Below, piece by piece: positions 33,941 through 45,500 of a stretch of 61,799 nt of DNA. Source of the stretch: Coniochaeta sp. PMI_546 (taxonomy: Eukaryota > Ascomycota > Sordariomycetes > Coniochaetales > Coniochaetaceae). The stretch covers positions 605,206 through 667,004 of the forward strand of contig MU271155.1 in assembly GCA_021432605.1 (NCBI GenBank), given 5' to 3'. The stretch's first letter is position 1, and the number at the start of each line of letters is the position of its first letter. The notes beneath the pieces are model-generated. The model saw only the letters and a program-made list of their open reading frames with translations. It searched no databases and was not told the DNA's origin. A program made the translations under genes and the position numbers.

Positions 33941-36417
33941 TTACGGGATGGTGAGTCTAGTCTTCAGCCGCAAGTCTCTACTGCTCGCCCCAACCCAAAT
34001 ATTATACTGGCCTCGGGGTAACCGCCACTGCTGGCCGACGACATCCCATACGCTCAAGTCCCTGCGAGTCAGCTCGAAGACAGCCAACCGCGTCTCGCCC
34101 GGAGCAAGCGGCCCTATACGTACAAATCCGCGCAGCTGTCTCACGGGCGAGTCGCTGCCGGGGATCCCGAGATACAACTGAACAACTTCTGTTCCGTCAA
34201 CGATGCCAGTGTTTGATATCGAGCACGACGCCACAGCGACAACCTCCCACAGGGAAGGGTGGCCCCCTTGCACTACAGATATCTTAGCATCCGGGTATTC
34301 TGCCGTGTCGGATGCCCTTGCCAGTGAGACGGCCAAAGTCTTGTATTCGAATGTTGTATACGACAGGCCGAAACCGAACTCGAATCTTGGCACGATGCCG
34401 TCACGGTCAAAAGCTCGGTAGTCGATGTAGACGCCCTCCGAGAAGTCATCGTCAGGGAAGACATCCAAGGACACCGACGAGTTCAACAAGCGGCCGTAAT
34501 CAGTCTCCTTCCTAGCCACTGTATAGGGCAGCCGTCCACTAGGGTTGATATCACCGTACAAGACATCAACGAGACTGTGGCCGCTCTCCTGTCCCGGCAG
34601 TCCAGCAAATACTACTGCAGTAATGTTGGGATGGTCGATCCAAGGGTCCACGACGCGAATACCTGGAAACTCTGGGTCAGCATCACAAGCCCTACTCACT
34701 CGACGGGGAGACTCCTTGAAGTACCGGCAGAATGTATCACTACTATTGTGTTCGGGCATTTAGCAGCTACATTAGAGATGAGGCTATCACTGAAGGCATC
34801 TGTAAGGCTAGGCCGGTCGAAACTCTCAGAGGCATAAGCATTGACAAAGACAAGACAGGCGTCAGCATTAACGTATGTCGCCGAAGGGTTCGCGGAACTG
34901 AAATCCCACCGGAGAACGCCTCGGTCCTTGGCGATGCGCTCTTGAATTGCTTGGAAGGGCGAGACAACGTACGGTGGCGTAGTGCTGCCTGAGCCCCCGC
35001 CCGAGATCAGGGTTCCATTCATAGTATTCCAGCCAGAGTTGACATCATACCCGCCACCAAACCTGTCAGGGTTTTCCCATGGTGCGGCCTTCACGACGGC
35101 ATCATACCCGTAGACGCAGAGAAATCTGGGCCTTTGCAGGGGCAGCGCGCCGTTGAGGTTCTTGACCAGCACCGTGCCTGCGGCGCCGATGTTGCGGATG
35201 AGGGTGGCATGGTCCGCCTGGGCGTCAATAGGGAAGTGTTTATGAAGATTAGAGTGCACTTCGGGTGGCGGGAATATATTCTCTTGGTGCAAGAGATGCC
35301 ATGCCGCTAGAAGGCGGACTGCCATGTCGTTGATCCTGACTTCGCTGACAGAACCGTTGTTCACAGCCTCGACGAGCCTAGGCCCCCAATAACCGACGCC
35401 AGGCATGACAACATCCAGACCAGCGTTCGCCGATGCCACGCCCGAGTGTTGGGCGTCCCAGTCGCTCACAACAAAGCCCTCGAAGCCCAGCTCGGTCTTC
35501 AAGATTCCATTCAGTAGCTTTGAGTTCTGGCAGCCGTACGAGTGGTTGACCCGTTGATAGCTGCACATGACTGAGCCGGCGCCCTGGCGCAGAGCATCCA
35601 TGAAAGGGAACACGTAGAGCTCGTGCAGAGTGCGATCGTCGACATTGGAGCTTACTGCCTCACCCATGGCCGACTCCCTCCTCCGGAACTCCTGCTCGTT
35701 CAAAATCCAGTGTTTTGGAGTAGCGATGACGCCAGCATCCTAAATGCCCCGCGTTATTGCACCCATGCCGGCACCGGAAAGATATGGGTCATTGCTCAGG
35801 CCCTCCCAGTTGCGGCCGCCTCGAGCTATGCGGCCGAGGGGGCCTGCAACGGGACCGAGAGCGACGTTGATCCCCTTGGCCAAGTACTCATGGCCCAGTG
35901 CCTTGCCGTACCGATACATCAGCTCCTTGTCCCAGGTAGCTCCGACATGGATCCCGGCCGGGAAGGCGGACACAAACTCTTGACCACGGATGCCATCTGG
36001 ACCGTCGGCGAAGCACAGAGAGGGCAGCTGAAGGCGTGGCACGGCGCCGGTGTTCCCGACGCAGGTGCCGGGCCAGCCGTGGGTGACATTCACCTTTTCC
36101 TCAGTTGTCATCTGAGCGACAAGTGCCCTCGCCCGCGCATAGGCAGCAGCCCAGGCACCGCTAGATGTGCCGTTGGCAACGGGGGAAGGGTAAACAGGTG
36201 GGCTTCTACCGTAAAATGGGATCTCAGAGTCTGGGTGGCGATGATCAGCCTGCGATGCTCCGACCGCAGGAGGCATGGCTGGAACGACAGGCCAGACCCG
36301 GGTTGCTCTGGAAACCCATAGCGGGCCGAAAAGCAAGAAGCAGAGGAAAATAGTGACGAGCATGGCAAGAGACACCACGAGAATTCGCGCCCCCGATCTC
36401 GGTGGGTGCTTGACCAT
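33941..36417 (-). pseudogene. GH3 beta-glucosidase, membrane-anchored, interrupted by an in-frame TAG
   Basis: Two exons are visible: 36417-34725 and 34662-33941 (GT-AG intron of 62 bp). Together they make 805 codons from MVKHPPRSG, including one internal stop. A single TM helix near the N-terminus (ILVVSLAMLVTIFLCFLLF) without signal cleavage suggests a type II membrane enzyme. The GH3 signatures are intact: CFADGPDGIRGQEF, then KHWILNEQE, then GFVVSDWDAQHSG (nucleophile Asp at about codon 319) and GLPGQESGHSLVDVLYGD, with a fibronectin-III-like C-terminus. The stop TAG at 35,740-35,742 (codon 226) sits where relatives have Gln (RGI-Q-DAGVIATPKHW). One C-to-T change would explain it. The truncated product would lack the catalytic nucleophile. 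A 5' exon may exist: the frame is open upstream (DLELSLGHLEYLQAY) behind a good acceptor, ccttag. Without readthrough this is a pseudogene. Confidence 0.8.
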
Positions 36418-38192
36418 GGCAGCATATGCCTGCAGGTACTCCAGGTGGCCGAGTGACAGTTCCAGGTCCTCTAAGGCAGAGAGACACAGCCAGCCTCAAA
36501 GGGTATGGTATTTGAGGCGTACACAGTTGATGAGGCAGAATGAAAACCTGGATGAACTGTTTTGGCCCGGGTCGAATCATAGAGATGATTGATGCCAACG
36601 CACCCGAAGGCGTACAGGTAGTACGAAGCCAAGCCAGGACTCTGACTGCATGCGGGGATCATTTTGTGTCCTGTGCAGAACCTCAACTCTTCCTGTTAAC
36701 TAGCACTGCAGCAAACAGCAGCTCCATTCAATCGAAACCTACCCTTACACTACACGCGGAGGAACATCCGGTCAGATGAGTACAGACGCCAAACAGCAAC
36801 TTCGCCAAGCGGCAACCTCATCACCCATCAAACCTTAGAGACGCGTCACGGGCGCGCCTTTGGGGCGCGATGCGGTGTTTGTATTGTACCAACCCTCGTG
36901 TTGATTCTTTCCCCCGCATCTTACCAGCATCCCGTCTTACCGTGCCTGTGGAGTACCTGCAGAGTACAGTACGTACCATAGTACTCAAACAGTCTCAACT
37001 GCTGTACCCTGTCGAAGTTGGGCAAGGGCAGGACCCGGAAATTGGGAAACGGATTAATAGAGACCGTGCCGCGGTGCCGCAACTCTGGATCTACAATCGA
37101 GGCTCATGACTCAAAGTCGTGAAAATTTTAGACTCGAAGCACGTTCAGACAGTGCTGGGTGCTTCCAGGGATTTTTCAGGGCTGCGGAAATTGCAGCTTT
37201 TCTCGTCCTGCAGGGCACACTGTGGTCCTACCGCACCGCAATACCCCATGTGTCCCCACGTAACACCATTTTGGTGAAACAAATCTCCCCCCCAAGATAA
37301 AAACCTTATCATAGTACATTCTTATGTACATCAATACATGGCGTAAGGTATAACGTAGCATGTCGATTAGCACAACACGTATTATCTGCGATGCTGTGAG
37401 TAGGTACCTAGGAATGGTTGGCAGATATCTCCCAGGTTTACGACTTCCTAAAAACAAAGGTGGAAAAGACAGAAGCAGTTCGACCGAACCAACAAAAGAC
37501 ATGTACCTCCCGTTCGTCAAGGAGGTTTGCCCATTTGCGACTTAGCGTCAGGAACTTGAGCAACCTATTGGTGCGCGGAGGGACGTCCTCGCCCACGGAC
37601 CCTCTGATGAGATCGCCGGGACCACTTCAGTCCCCCGAGTACTACAGTACGTACCGACCTTCCACAGTGCGTACCTAAGGTAGGTACCCTAGTACACGTA
37701 GGTTCTTTAGACATCTGTTTTGTTTTTCGCTACTGTGATACAAAGCCAAATGCGTTTCTGCAATCTGCAGCTTGATTGCTCCCCCTTCCACATTCACACT
37801 CTGGGAAAATGTGCGAATCGGATAGCGGCTGCATTACCCTGGTCGTTAGGGACGTTAGGGTGGTAATAGCGGTAACACGGGTATGTGCTACTATAGGTTG
37901 AAGACGCTGACCTGTTGGACGGCTGCCGGTAATTGCCCCTTCGTCGTCTCTGCCGTCTGCGCGCCCAACCAGCTTCCGCCATGTGCGTCTCCTGCGGCTT
38001 CCGTTGTTGGGATAGGGGACAGAGATGGGTGGCTGGTTGCATGCCGATGCTCCAGCAGATCCGGCAGAGGAACAGAGAACTGACTGGAACGGTGGAAGCG
38101 AACACCACGTCAGATATTACTGTGGTATATCATGTGCTACGCAGTAGTTCCGCACGTTCTACAAGCGAGTCCTACTAGGTCTAATCAACACC

Positions 38193-38241
38193 GTGACGCC
38201 GTGACGCCGTGATGCTGTGATGCCGCGATGCATTGACGTCA
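38193..38241. repeat. Degenerate 8-bp tandem repeat adjoining a CRE-type palindrome
   Basis: Units gtgacgcc, gtgacgcc, gtgatgct, gtgatgcc, gcgatgc follow each other from 38,193. Immediately after is TGACGTCA at 38,234-38,241, the consensus CREB/ATF site. Confidence 0.8.
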
Positions 38242-38861
38242 TGACGCTGTCTAGACGTCGGGCATTCGAATGGCAACGCGACCAACACAGCTCGCGCTCT
38301 CGCAATGTTCCCGCAGCGGCTCTCGGGTGTGCAAGATTGATCTCAGATCTCTTGGACCCCCAGCTGGTAGGTTGAGTTACTTGAGCTCTATGCATGCATG
38401 CTGCGGTAGGTTGTCAACGCACCTCCTGAGGCTGCTCTGCCGTCTGATTCACAGAAAGCCTCCCGTCTGAAACCAATCGATGACCACTAATTTCCTCCGT
38501 CGTCGGAAGGGACGAAAATACTGAGTGCCCCGGAATTGATCAGTACCTCAGTACTCCGTACATCGTGCAGAACTGGCAGAAGAGTGGAGAACAGCCCCTG
38601 TGGAAGCAAGCTGGCGCCCTGAGCTCCCGAGAACAAGCGGACCCTTGCTTAGTGCCTTCTGTTGGTACACTATAATTGGTCGGCTGCAGGCTCCCATGCG
38701 GGCACACCCCTGACTAGCCACGCAGTACCTGAAGGGTCTCCATAATTTTCAGGCACTCCCGTCTCCTTGCCGCAACCTCGAATGCAAGTTCGAACAAGGG
38801 GCAGCCAGTTTGCACGATACCTCAGAATTGGACTAGATCACCGTACTGCGTACTTTGGTAA

Positions 38862-38898
38862 GGTAAGGTAGTATGTGTCTGCCCTACACTACCTTACC
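38862..38898. repeat. Inverted repeat, 11-bp stem
   Basis: Left arm ggtaaggtagt at 38,862-38,872 pairs perfectly with right arm actaccttacc at 38,888-38,898, leaving a 15-bp loop. It belongs to the ACCTT/AAGGT hairpin motif set of this window. Confidence 0.9.
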
Positions 38899-40042
38899 TA
38901 CACTACGGAGGTTAATGCCAATGTACCGTGGTACTCGCTGTCACAGTATGGAAGGGGAAAGGTAATCTCCCGAATTTCTTCTGACGGTTCGAGAGGGCAC
39001 AGGTAGGTAATCAATCCATCCTCCATCGTCGTCGCCTTGGTTCCTTCCTTTCTTCTTGCAAACCCATTTTTCGATTTGTGTATTCTGTTTCTCTTGTTTG
39101 GTGGCATTTCGACCCCGATTCCACTCCTTTTGCTCCTGAATAACAGCGTCAAAGCCATTTACTTCACTCTCTACGACGCTCATTTCCTCCGACCTGTACC
39201 GTCCGCCCGTACCTCTCCTGTTCACTGAGCACCCTCGATTCGCAGTTTTGGAGCTTGGATCCAGATCAGCCCGCCCCCAACCTCAATTGTTGATGTTTCT
39301 GCCAGCCCATCAAGACACAGCAGCAGCGACGGGACTGTGCCACAATTCAGACTCGACTACAACGAACGCCGTTCTGGCCCAGTATACCGGTTTCAATCCG
39401 TGCCATTCTCGCTTCGTCCGGGCTAGCATATTCATGCGCGCTTCGGCAGATCAAGTGGTTACCTGCTTTTGAAACACTCTCGACACTTCCACTACCGGGC
39501 TTCCAGAGGATTTTCCAAACTTACCAGGTAAGTTTGCACATTAGTATCTGTGATTGTCATGCACGCATCTCTGTCTCCAACCTGGTTCGCTGCTAGACAC
39601 GCCCATCAGCGTGTTTCTTGACTGCTGGGCGACTTGTTCCCTGCGCAGTTGGCACGGCGCATATCAAGCATACATTACACGATGCCAACATACCTACCTA
39701 CCTACACCCGACTGAGGCATTCAAACCAAGAAGTTGAAAGCGTTGATGGGCTGACGTACTTGCTGCCACCTTGCCACAGGTCCACCTCTTGTTCCTTTGC
39801 CCACATGCTCGATTCCGCCAGGCGTTAGGCGATCGCCCGGACCTAGGTATTCTCGCAACGACCACATCTCACAGTAGTCATATTGACAAAACTATCCTAT
39901 ATCTCTTCTTCTGAGCCTGGGTTCAAGTCCATGTGCTTCAGTGGCAGTGTATAACCAGGCGTCGCCCACCCTTTCTCACAGGACAAACCACATTACACCA
40001 TCATCGTCTCTTCGGTCCGCTTTCTCCCAACAGTAACGGACC

Positions 40043-43000
40043 ATGAATCGGTTTAGAACCAGGAAGCGAGCCAAGGATGACTCCTCGGCTTCTGAGCAGT
40101 CATCTATGCCCTCTTTCAAAAGTTTCCGGCGGGGGAAGAAGTCAACCGAGGAAGAGCCCAAGAAAGAGTTCGACCTGACAAGCGCACTGCCCTCCGATGA
40201 CAATTTCCGAACCAGTCTTTTAATGACGAATCTGTCTGCCCGCTTTTCCATGCTAAGAGAACAGGACGATCCGAACACCAAAATCGGCAAAGCCAGCGAC
40301 GACAGTGTGCTCTTTCCCAGGCGCCAATCCCGCCTTGCCGACTTTGGCTTCGCTACTGGTCCCGGCGGTCTGTCCGACATTGCTGAGGTGGAGTCGATCA
40401 AGGCACCTTTTTTACGTGGTCAGGTAGACTCGTACATCTCGGACGATGCAGACTCGACCAAAGGTGGCAGCATAATGAGCCGCGGCAAACCAACCGAAGG
40501 CAACGTCCTGTTCGGTGGTAGACAAAAAATATATAAGATCCCCGTTGGCGCTTCGGCGTCCACCAAGGGCAATGGGGTGGGCGGCATGGCTGGTCGAGCG
40601 CTATACGAGGATGATGTGGCTTTGTCCGCCTTTCAACTCTGGAGACAGACAGAGAGAAACAGGCGATCCATGGAATTGGAGAACAAGGACTCGACAGCTG
40701 GTGGTCCGGGCACCGAGGAAGCAGAACCGCTGCGGTCCGAATCGCCTTTGCTTGTGGGTTACAACCGGAAACGGGAGACATCGTCAACGACCTCTTCCGC
40801 ATCCGCCATCGCTCGGTACTCTACTGCAGCAACTTCCATCACTTCTCAACCAGCAACTTCAGCGAGGGAGTCACAGCCATCTTCAACAGCTACATCATCT
40901 GCCACTTCCACCCCGGCTATGGAGCGGAGCGTCACCCGGACTAGGCGTCTGTATGAACAGGCTCTGACTCAGGACATGCACGACCAGCAGTCATCGGCGT
41001 TCTCCCGAATCGACACACTCAGCCGCCAGCGTCCCATGGGAAACCGCACTCCTGACCTAGCACAAGTTTCTCCTTCTCCAACGACTCTAGCTTTCCATGA
41101 ACGGTTCGGCGAGAGGCGGCCGATTCTCACCAAGGCCAGTGCTCCGAACCTGAGGTCCTTGAGCCCCCCAGCAACCGCTTCATCATCGGGTACCCTAGAC
41201 CTCGGCATCAAACCGTCAGCCCAGCCGGACAACAAAAATACTTTCGGCGGGTCGCCACCTTTGAGTCCACCGATCAGCGAAACCGGTGATCATGCATTGC
41301 TCCCAATACAACCCAACGATCGTGGGAAGGCTACGGCAATGGGTGTGTTTCAAAAACCCGCGGAACCATATGACGAGTCCAAATACGCTCAGAGACAATT
41401 GCAACTACAATCGGGTCGTGATACCCCAAACTCGCGTGTAAGAGCTGAATCGAGCTCCTCGTATGCGACAACTTGGCGTTCCCGCTCCTCGTCCTCAATG
41501 CAGAGGCAACCATTAGATGGCAAGGTGGAGCCTGCCAGGCGTATCGAGCCTACAGTCAAGGAGGAATATGGAAATGACGGCGCAGTTGTGGTCGACTCCG
41601 AAGACCCCCACGCTTCCAGGTCCAGTCAACAGTCAGTGACTCCCCAAGTCTTTCTTCAGCGTCCGGCCGACAGGGATCATCCGGCCTTCAGAGAGTCAGC
41701 TCTGCCAACACCGTTATCGATGAGCGATATGACTATGGAAGAGCCGTCGGAAATCTTGAGGAGCTCAGACACCACAACCTCCCGCCACACGTCCCCGCCT
41801 GATTCACCAACATTAGGTCCGACTTCTGGATTGAGCGGGATGGTCCGCCACCACCTCCGGTCCGAGAGCAATGCCTCGTCTGTGTATGGTAATACCCCAC
41901 AAACCGCCGGGCTCGACGCGCGATATCCGGTCGATCCACACGACTCTGTAATACACGGTCTCGGTGCCAAGTCCAACCCTTGGATATCTCACGAACAGGA
42001 TTGGAATGCAAGTGATACCAGGACTCAAGGCTCGCATGAGGCCGAGGAGAACGCCGAAAATCAAGACTTCAAGGAGGGGCATCCGGAACGCCATAGCTCC
42101 GGTCACTCTTCAACTGATGAGATGGAGTCTGAGACGGATGAGTTCGCTAGCCAACTGGCAGATGCGCGACGTCGGGTCCGCGAGCGTCTAACTTCCTACG
42201 TCGAGACGGATAGCAGCCGCGAAGGTTCGCCACTTCGATATGCCGAGCCCAGGAAAGACACGGTTGGCCAACCAGCGCAGGGTAATGCGTTGGGCATCGG
42301 AATGCTGAAGCCCAAATCCAGTCGAGGTTCCATGATAGATCGGTCCCGCAACATCGTCGGAACCCAGTCGAAGGCTATGAAAATGTTAGGTATCGGCGCT
42401 GCCACCATGACTACATCTCCAAGCCCAAGTAGACAAAGTTTCGACGAGAAGGATACGCCCCGAACATCTGTGGAGCAAGAAATCACGGCTCAGGATCGCA
42501 GAGGAGATCAACACCACGCCAACCTTGATGACGACTCTGAGACTGACAGCAAATCGCTCAAGGAAAGGGATGATGAGAACGTACACCCCGGGCTCAGAGC
42601 GTTCAGGCAGGCTCGAAGGGAGCTACAGCGGCGCAAAGAGCTCGAAACCCTTGCAAGGCATCAAGCCTCCCATATGTCTTCTGCGGGGTCCCACGGAGCT
42701 GATCCTGTTGATCAGGCGCAGCAAAGTGTGACGAAAGAGCCTACAGTGAGACAAAGGACGCCAAGTCGGGAACGGAGACCACCTCCGGTTCTCTACCGAC
42801 AACGGGCTCCAAGCGACGAGTCGGGCTACCGACAAGGTCCTCCCTCCAGGTCCGCTTCCAGGCAGACGTCAACTGAGCGAGATCGCAGCGGTTCGGAAGC
42901 GAGTAACGGTCGGTCTGATCGCCGCCCGGCTCGGCTCAGGAACGATTCAACGCCTTATGATACCCTCCGTCAGCAGCAGCAGCTCGGATCGAACAATGTC

Positions 43001-43885
43001 TCACGTCAACCAATGCTGCGGTCTCCTGGTCTTCCTGGGACGGACATTCGGCGGTCTCCAATCATGCCCCCGCAAGGTTACCCCGGCTCATCCACCTCTT
43101 CTGCCGCCCAGTCTCCCCACCACCTTGACCGATCGCGTTCCGCATCGAACTTGACCGTACAACCCAGTCGTTCCGGTTACGAGTCTAATTCAGGACAGCC
43201 GTCCCCCATCTCCCCTCTAGGCGATCCTTCGGAAATGTATGCGCCATCATTCGCGCCTGCCAATGGATCGACGGCGACCTCGCCGACCATCAACGGAGTT
43301 CGAGCCAGGCGACCTTCAGCACCACAGTCTCCAGCGATTACTACCACCACAAGTACCATGACTGATTCTCTGAGGAGGACTGTCAACAAGCACGATATTT
43401 CCGAGCCAACGTTTATCATGTCCACGAGCCGCGTGCCCACGGTTAACCTCCCTCAATCCTCGATACCCGCCACGAGCTCCGGAGGCTCCGCAACCTGGGG
43501 CAACATAGAGTCCCGCTCGGAGACCACGCCAGGTCAGAGCGCCCCTCCACTACCTCCAATAAATCCGCTCCGCAAGCGCGAAGGGTCTGGGACAATTCCG
43601 ATTATCGGAGCGGCCAATGGCACGAACGGTATCGAGAGTTCGGTACGAGGGCGCGGTGCATCTGCCATTGGCGATGATGGCAACAACAACCCTCTACCAG
43701 GCCCTAATAGGACGTTCAGAAACACATCTGGAAATATTGATGCACAGGGTTCTCCTTCTTGGGCTCATGGGTCGCACCCAAAGGGGCCGAGTCCTTTCAT
43801 TGCTGCTGGCCCTCCCGCGAGCAGAACAGTCCTCACGCCTAGGCTCAAGCCTTCGAACGCCGGTGTGCCAGGAGGCATGTTCTAG
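40043..43885 (+). CDS. Large disordered Ser/Pro/Arg-rich conserved fungal protein, function unknown
   Basis: Single uninterrupted frame of 1280 residues, remarkable in a region where most genes have introns. The first 215 residues look conserved and ordered in part: MNRFRTRKRAKDD, SFKSFRRGKKS, FDLTSALPSDDNFRTSLLM, SRLADFGFATGPGGLSDIAE, and NVLFGGRQKIYKIPVGAS. Then LWRQTERNRRSMELENKD. The rest is low complexity, rich in Ser, Thr, Pro, Arg and Gln, with acidic stretches (EMESETDEFASQLADARRRV). A basic amphipathic helix, HPGLRAFRQARRELQRRKEL, lies near residue 850. Many SP and RxxS sites suggest heavy phosphorylation. No TM, signal peptide or catalytic motif is visible. Scaffold function at cortex, cytoskeleton or nucleus is a guess. 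Confidence 0.8.
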   Translation: MNRFRTRKRAKDDSSASEQSSMPSFKSFRRGKKSTEEEPKKEFDLTSALPSDDNFRTSLLMTNLSARFSMLREQDDPNTKIGKASDDSVLFPRRQSRLADFGFATGPGGLSDIAEVESIKAPFLRGQVDSYISDDADSTKGGSIMSRGKPTEGNVLFGGRQKIYKIPVGASASTKGNGVGGMAGRALYEDDVALSAFQLWRQTERNRRSMELENKDSTAGGPGTEEAEPLRSESPLLVGYNRKRETSSTTSSASAIARYSTAATSITSQPATSARESQPSSTATSSATSTPAMERSVTRTRRLYEQALTQDMHDQQSSAFSRIDTLSRQRPMGNRTPDLAQVSPSPTTLAFHERFGERRPILTKASAPNLRSLSPPATASSSGTLDLGIKPSAQPDNKNTFGGSPPLSPPISETGDHALLPIQPNDRGKATAMGVFQKPAEPYDESKYAQRQLQLQSGRDTPNSRVRAESSSSYATTWRSRSSSSMQRQPLDGKVEPARRIEPTVKEEYGNDGAVVVDSEDPHASRSSQQSVTPQVFLQRPADRDHPAFRESALPTPLSMSDMTMEEPSEILRSSDTTTSRHTSPPDSPTLGPTSGLSGMVRHHLRSESNASSVYGNTPQTAGLDARYPVDPHDSVIHGLGAKSNPWISHEQDWNASDTRTQGSHEAEENAENQDFKEGHPERHSSGHSSTDEMESETDEFASQLADARRRVRERLTSYVETDSSREGSPLRYAEPRKDTVGQPAQGNALGIGMLKPKSSRGSMIDRSRNIVGTQSKAMKMLGIGAATMTTSPSPSRQSFDEKDTPRTSVEQEITAQDRRGDQHHANLDDDSETDSKSLKERDDENVHPGLRAFRQARRELQRRKELETLARHQASHMSSAGSHGADPVDQAQQSVTKEPTVRQRTPSRERRPPPVLYRQRAPSDESGYRQGPPSRSASRQTSTERDRSGSEASNGRSDRRPARLRNDSTPYDTLRQQQQLGSNNVSRQPMLRSPGLPGTDIRRSPIMPPQGYPGSSTSSAAQSPHHLDRSRSASNLTVQPSRSGYESNSGQPSPISPLGDPSEMYAPSFAPANGSTATSPTINGVRARRPSAPQSPAITTTTSTMTDSLRRTVNKHDISEPTFIMSTSRVPTVNLPQSSIPATSSGGSATWGNIESRSETTPGQSAPPLPPINPLRKREGSGTIPIIGAANGTNGIESSVRGRGASAIGDDGNNNPLPGPNRTFRNTSGNIDAQGSPSWAHGSHPKGPSPFIAAGPPASRTVLTPRLKPSNAGVPGGMF

Positions 43886-44746
43886 TAACAGGGCCCCTCC
43901 TTGAGTTTGGCCACACTGGCCGTCCAAATCTTATAACCATGAATATGGAACTACCTTGCAGATAATTATTGTCCCTTTTTCCAACTGTTTTCCTGCCCCC
44001 GTTTATTTCTGGGATGACATCTCGGCTCGAGGCTGGATTGTAGGCAGTACACGAGCATATGAATTGAGATACCTATCTGTATATTATTCGTCTTGTCGTA
44101 CGGGGCTACTATTCGGGGGTTAAGCTTTATGCGGGAGTACATCATCATAGTCGGCGTACAGGGACTGGCTCCAGCGTTGCTTCCTCTAGATGGGACGTAT
44201 CACCGCAGAAGTTATCGAGGGAGAATGGAGTTGCTTTGCCGCCTCAGATCATTGCCTCTAGCTCCGTGTCAAGTGTCAAGTGTCAAGTACCCCTGCGCAG
44301 TGTTGCGATTGCCTTTGATGATGTCCCAGGTTAGCCTCGCGTGACATGCTGGGCCTTGGAGCAGAATCAAAGTAAAAAGACCAAATATCAACGTCAGTCA
44401 GAGACTGTGTCTAATCCCCCCAGAACGGCTGTCCCCGTGTAACCCCACCACACATTCCAATCCTACACAGCAAGGAAGGACGCTGAGTCCAATCTTTCGG
44501 CTTCGGCTGACGGGCCGCGTTTCCACGCTACCTCATCTCAGCCGAAGTTTTGCCCCGATACTGGAGGTGTATCTTACCCCTCTCCCTTCTTGATGAGGCG
44601 AACAACAAAAAACACCATCGATTGCTGTCCATGTTACCGTGTGACCTTTTGATGGTTATTGTTTCCTTAGTGTACACGAAGAGTTGGGCCATACAAGCGA
44701 TTAGATAAAGAAGTAGTATTGACAGCAACAGGTATTGAAACAATCA
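43886..44746. other. Intergenic region without supported genes
   Basis: About 860 bp in tandem orientation. A short direct repeat (gtgtcaagtgtcaagtgtcaagta, 7-bp unit tgtcaag three times, about 44,266-44,288) is visible. Otherwise only 3' UTR and promoter-like sequence. Confidence 0.4.
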
Positions 44747-45500
44747 ATGGCCTTCGTACGCCCTTTCCGACCAGCCGATGCCGACAATGCATCGTACATC
44801 GTGAGTCTTGACGCTTATTGCAGGTCTATTGGACCTAGACTGACGGTCGATCTGGCGGAAGTGTCGCGCAACACTGCCTCCAACGCTGGCAGCCTCACAG
44901 GCAGCATACAGGATAGCACCTTACGTCTGGACCCTGCAATATACCCACCTATCGCCGCAGAATTGCTTCGTCCTGGATGACGGACAGGGCAAGGCTGTGG
45001 GGTATGTCATCGGTTGTCCCGACGTCTTCGCTTTTGCCGCAGCTTATCCTCGATATGTGAGCGAGGTGCTCCAGAGCGAGCAGGGGCGCCGGGATGTTCC
45101 CGCGCCAGAACAGCTCGATTCGCTCGAGCCTTGGTTAGTGCCCGTGTCCCAGGACGGTGCCGAAAATAAGGTCAACGATCGTTGCATGGCTCAGTTGGCC
45201 TACAGCGTGCGGTGGCTCATACTTGAAGGCGTCGAAGGGAAGCTGGAATTGGTCAATAAGTATCGAGCGACAATGCACATCAACATGGTGCCTGAATTCC
45301 AAGGCCAAGGATGGGGTCGAAAACTGATCGAGAGCTTCGTCGACAGTGTAAGGTCTTCTGGGGCAGATTACGGTCAAGGTATCCACATTGGCGTGTCCGG
45401 AGAGAACACCAAGGTCGTACCTTTCTACGAGAAGTTGCAATTCAGAGTCTACGAAGGAGGCGAAAAAGAGGGCAATGTTTGGATGGTGCGGGATGTGTAA
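44747..45500 (+). CDS. GNAT-family N-acetyltransferase
   Basis: Two exons: 44747-44800 and 44862-45500 (693 bp, 230 residues). Exon 1 encodes only MAFVRPFRPADADNASYI. A 61-bp intron with a gactgac branch site ends in gaag, and exon 2 continues CRATLPPTLAASQAAYRIAP. The acetyl-CoA-binding region is MHINMVPEFQGQGWGRKLIE, with the Q/R-x-x-G-x-G/A loop as QGQGWG. The C-terminal strand is GVSGENTKVVPFYEKLQFRV, as in related fungal acetyltransferases. It transfers an acetyl group to an unknown amine in the cytosol or nucleus. An upstream in-frame ATG at 44,735 would add four residues. Confidence 0.87.

Larger units (their letters stand above)
36418..40042. other. 3.6-kb gene-poor intergenic region
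   Basis: No gene is supported between the beta-glucosidase start and the start at 40,043. The left part may hold an unseen 5' exon of the beta-glucosidase. An 8-bp tandem repeat lies at 38,193-38,231 next to a TGACGTCA palindrome. A hairpin motif lies at 38,862-38,898. The last 1 kb is pyrimidine-rich and probably the leader of the next gene; ttaccag|gtaagt at 39,527/39,528 with an acceptor near 39,779 could mark a 5'-UTR intron. Confidence 0.4.

Noticed and set aside
35700-35800. An intron removing the TAG in the beta-glucosidase (acceptor-like gcatttag just before GATGCT)
   Set aside because: The residues directly before and after the TAG are both family-conserved, so any intron using that acceptor would delete conserved sequence.
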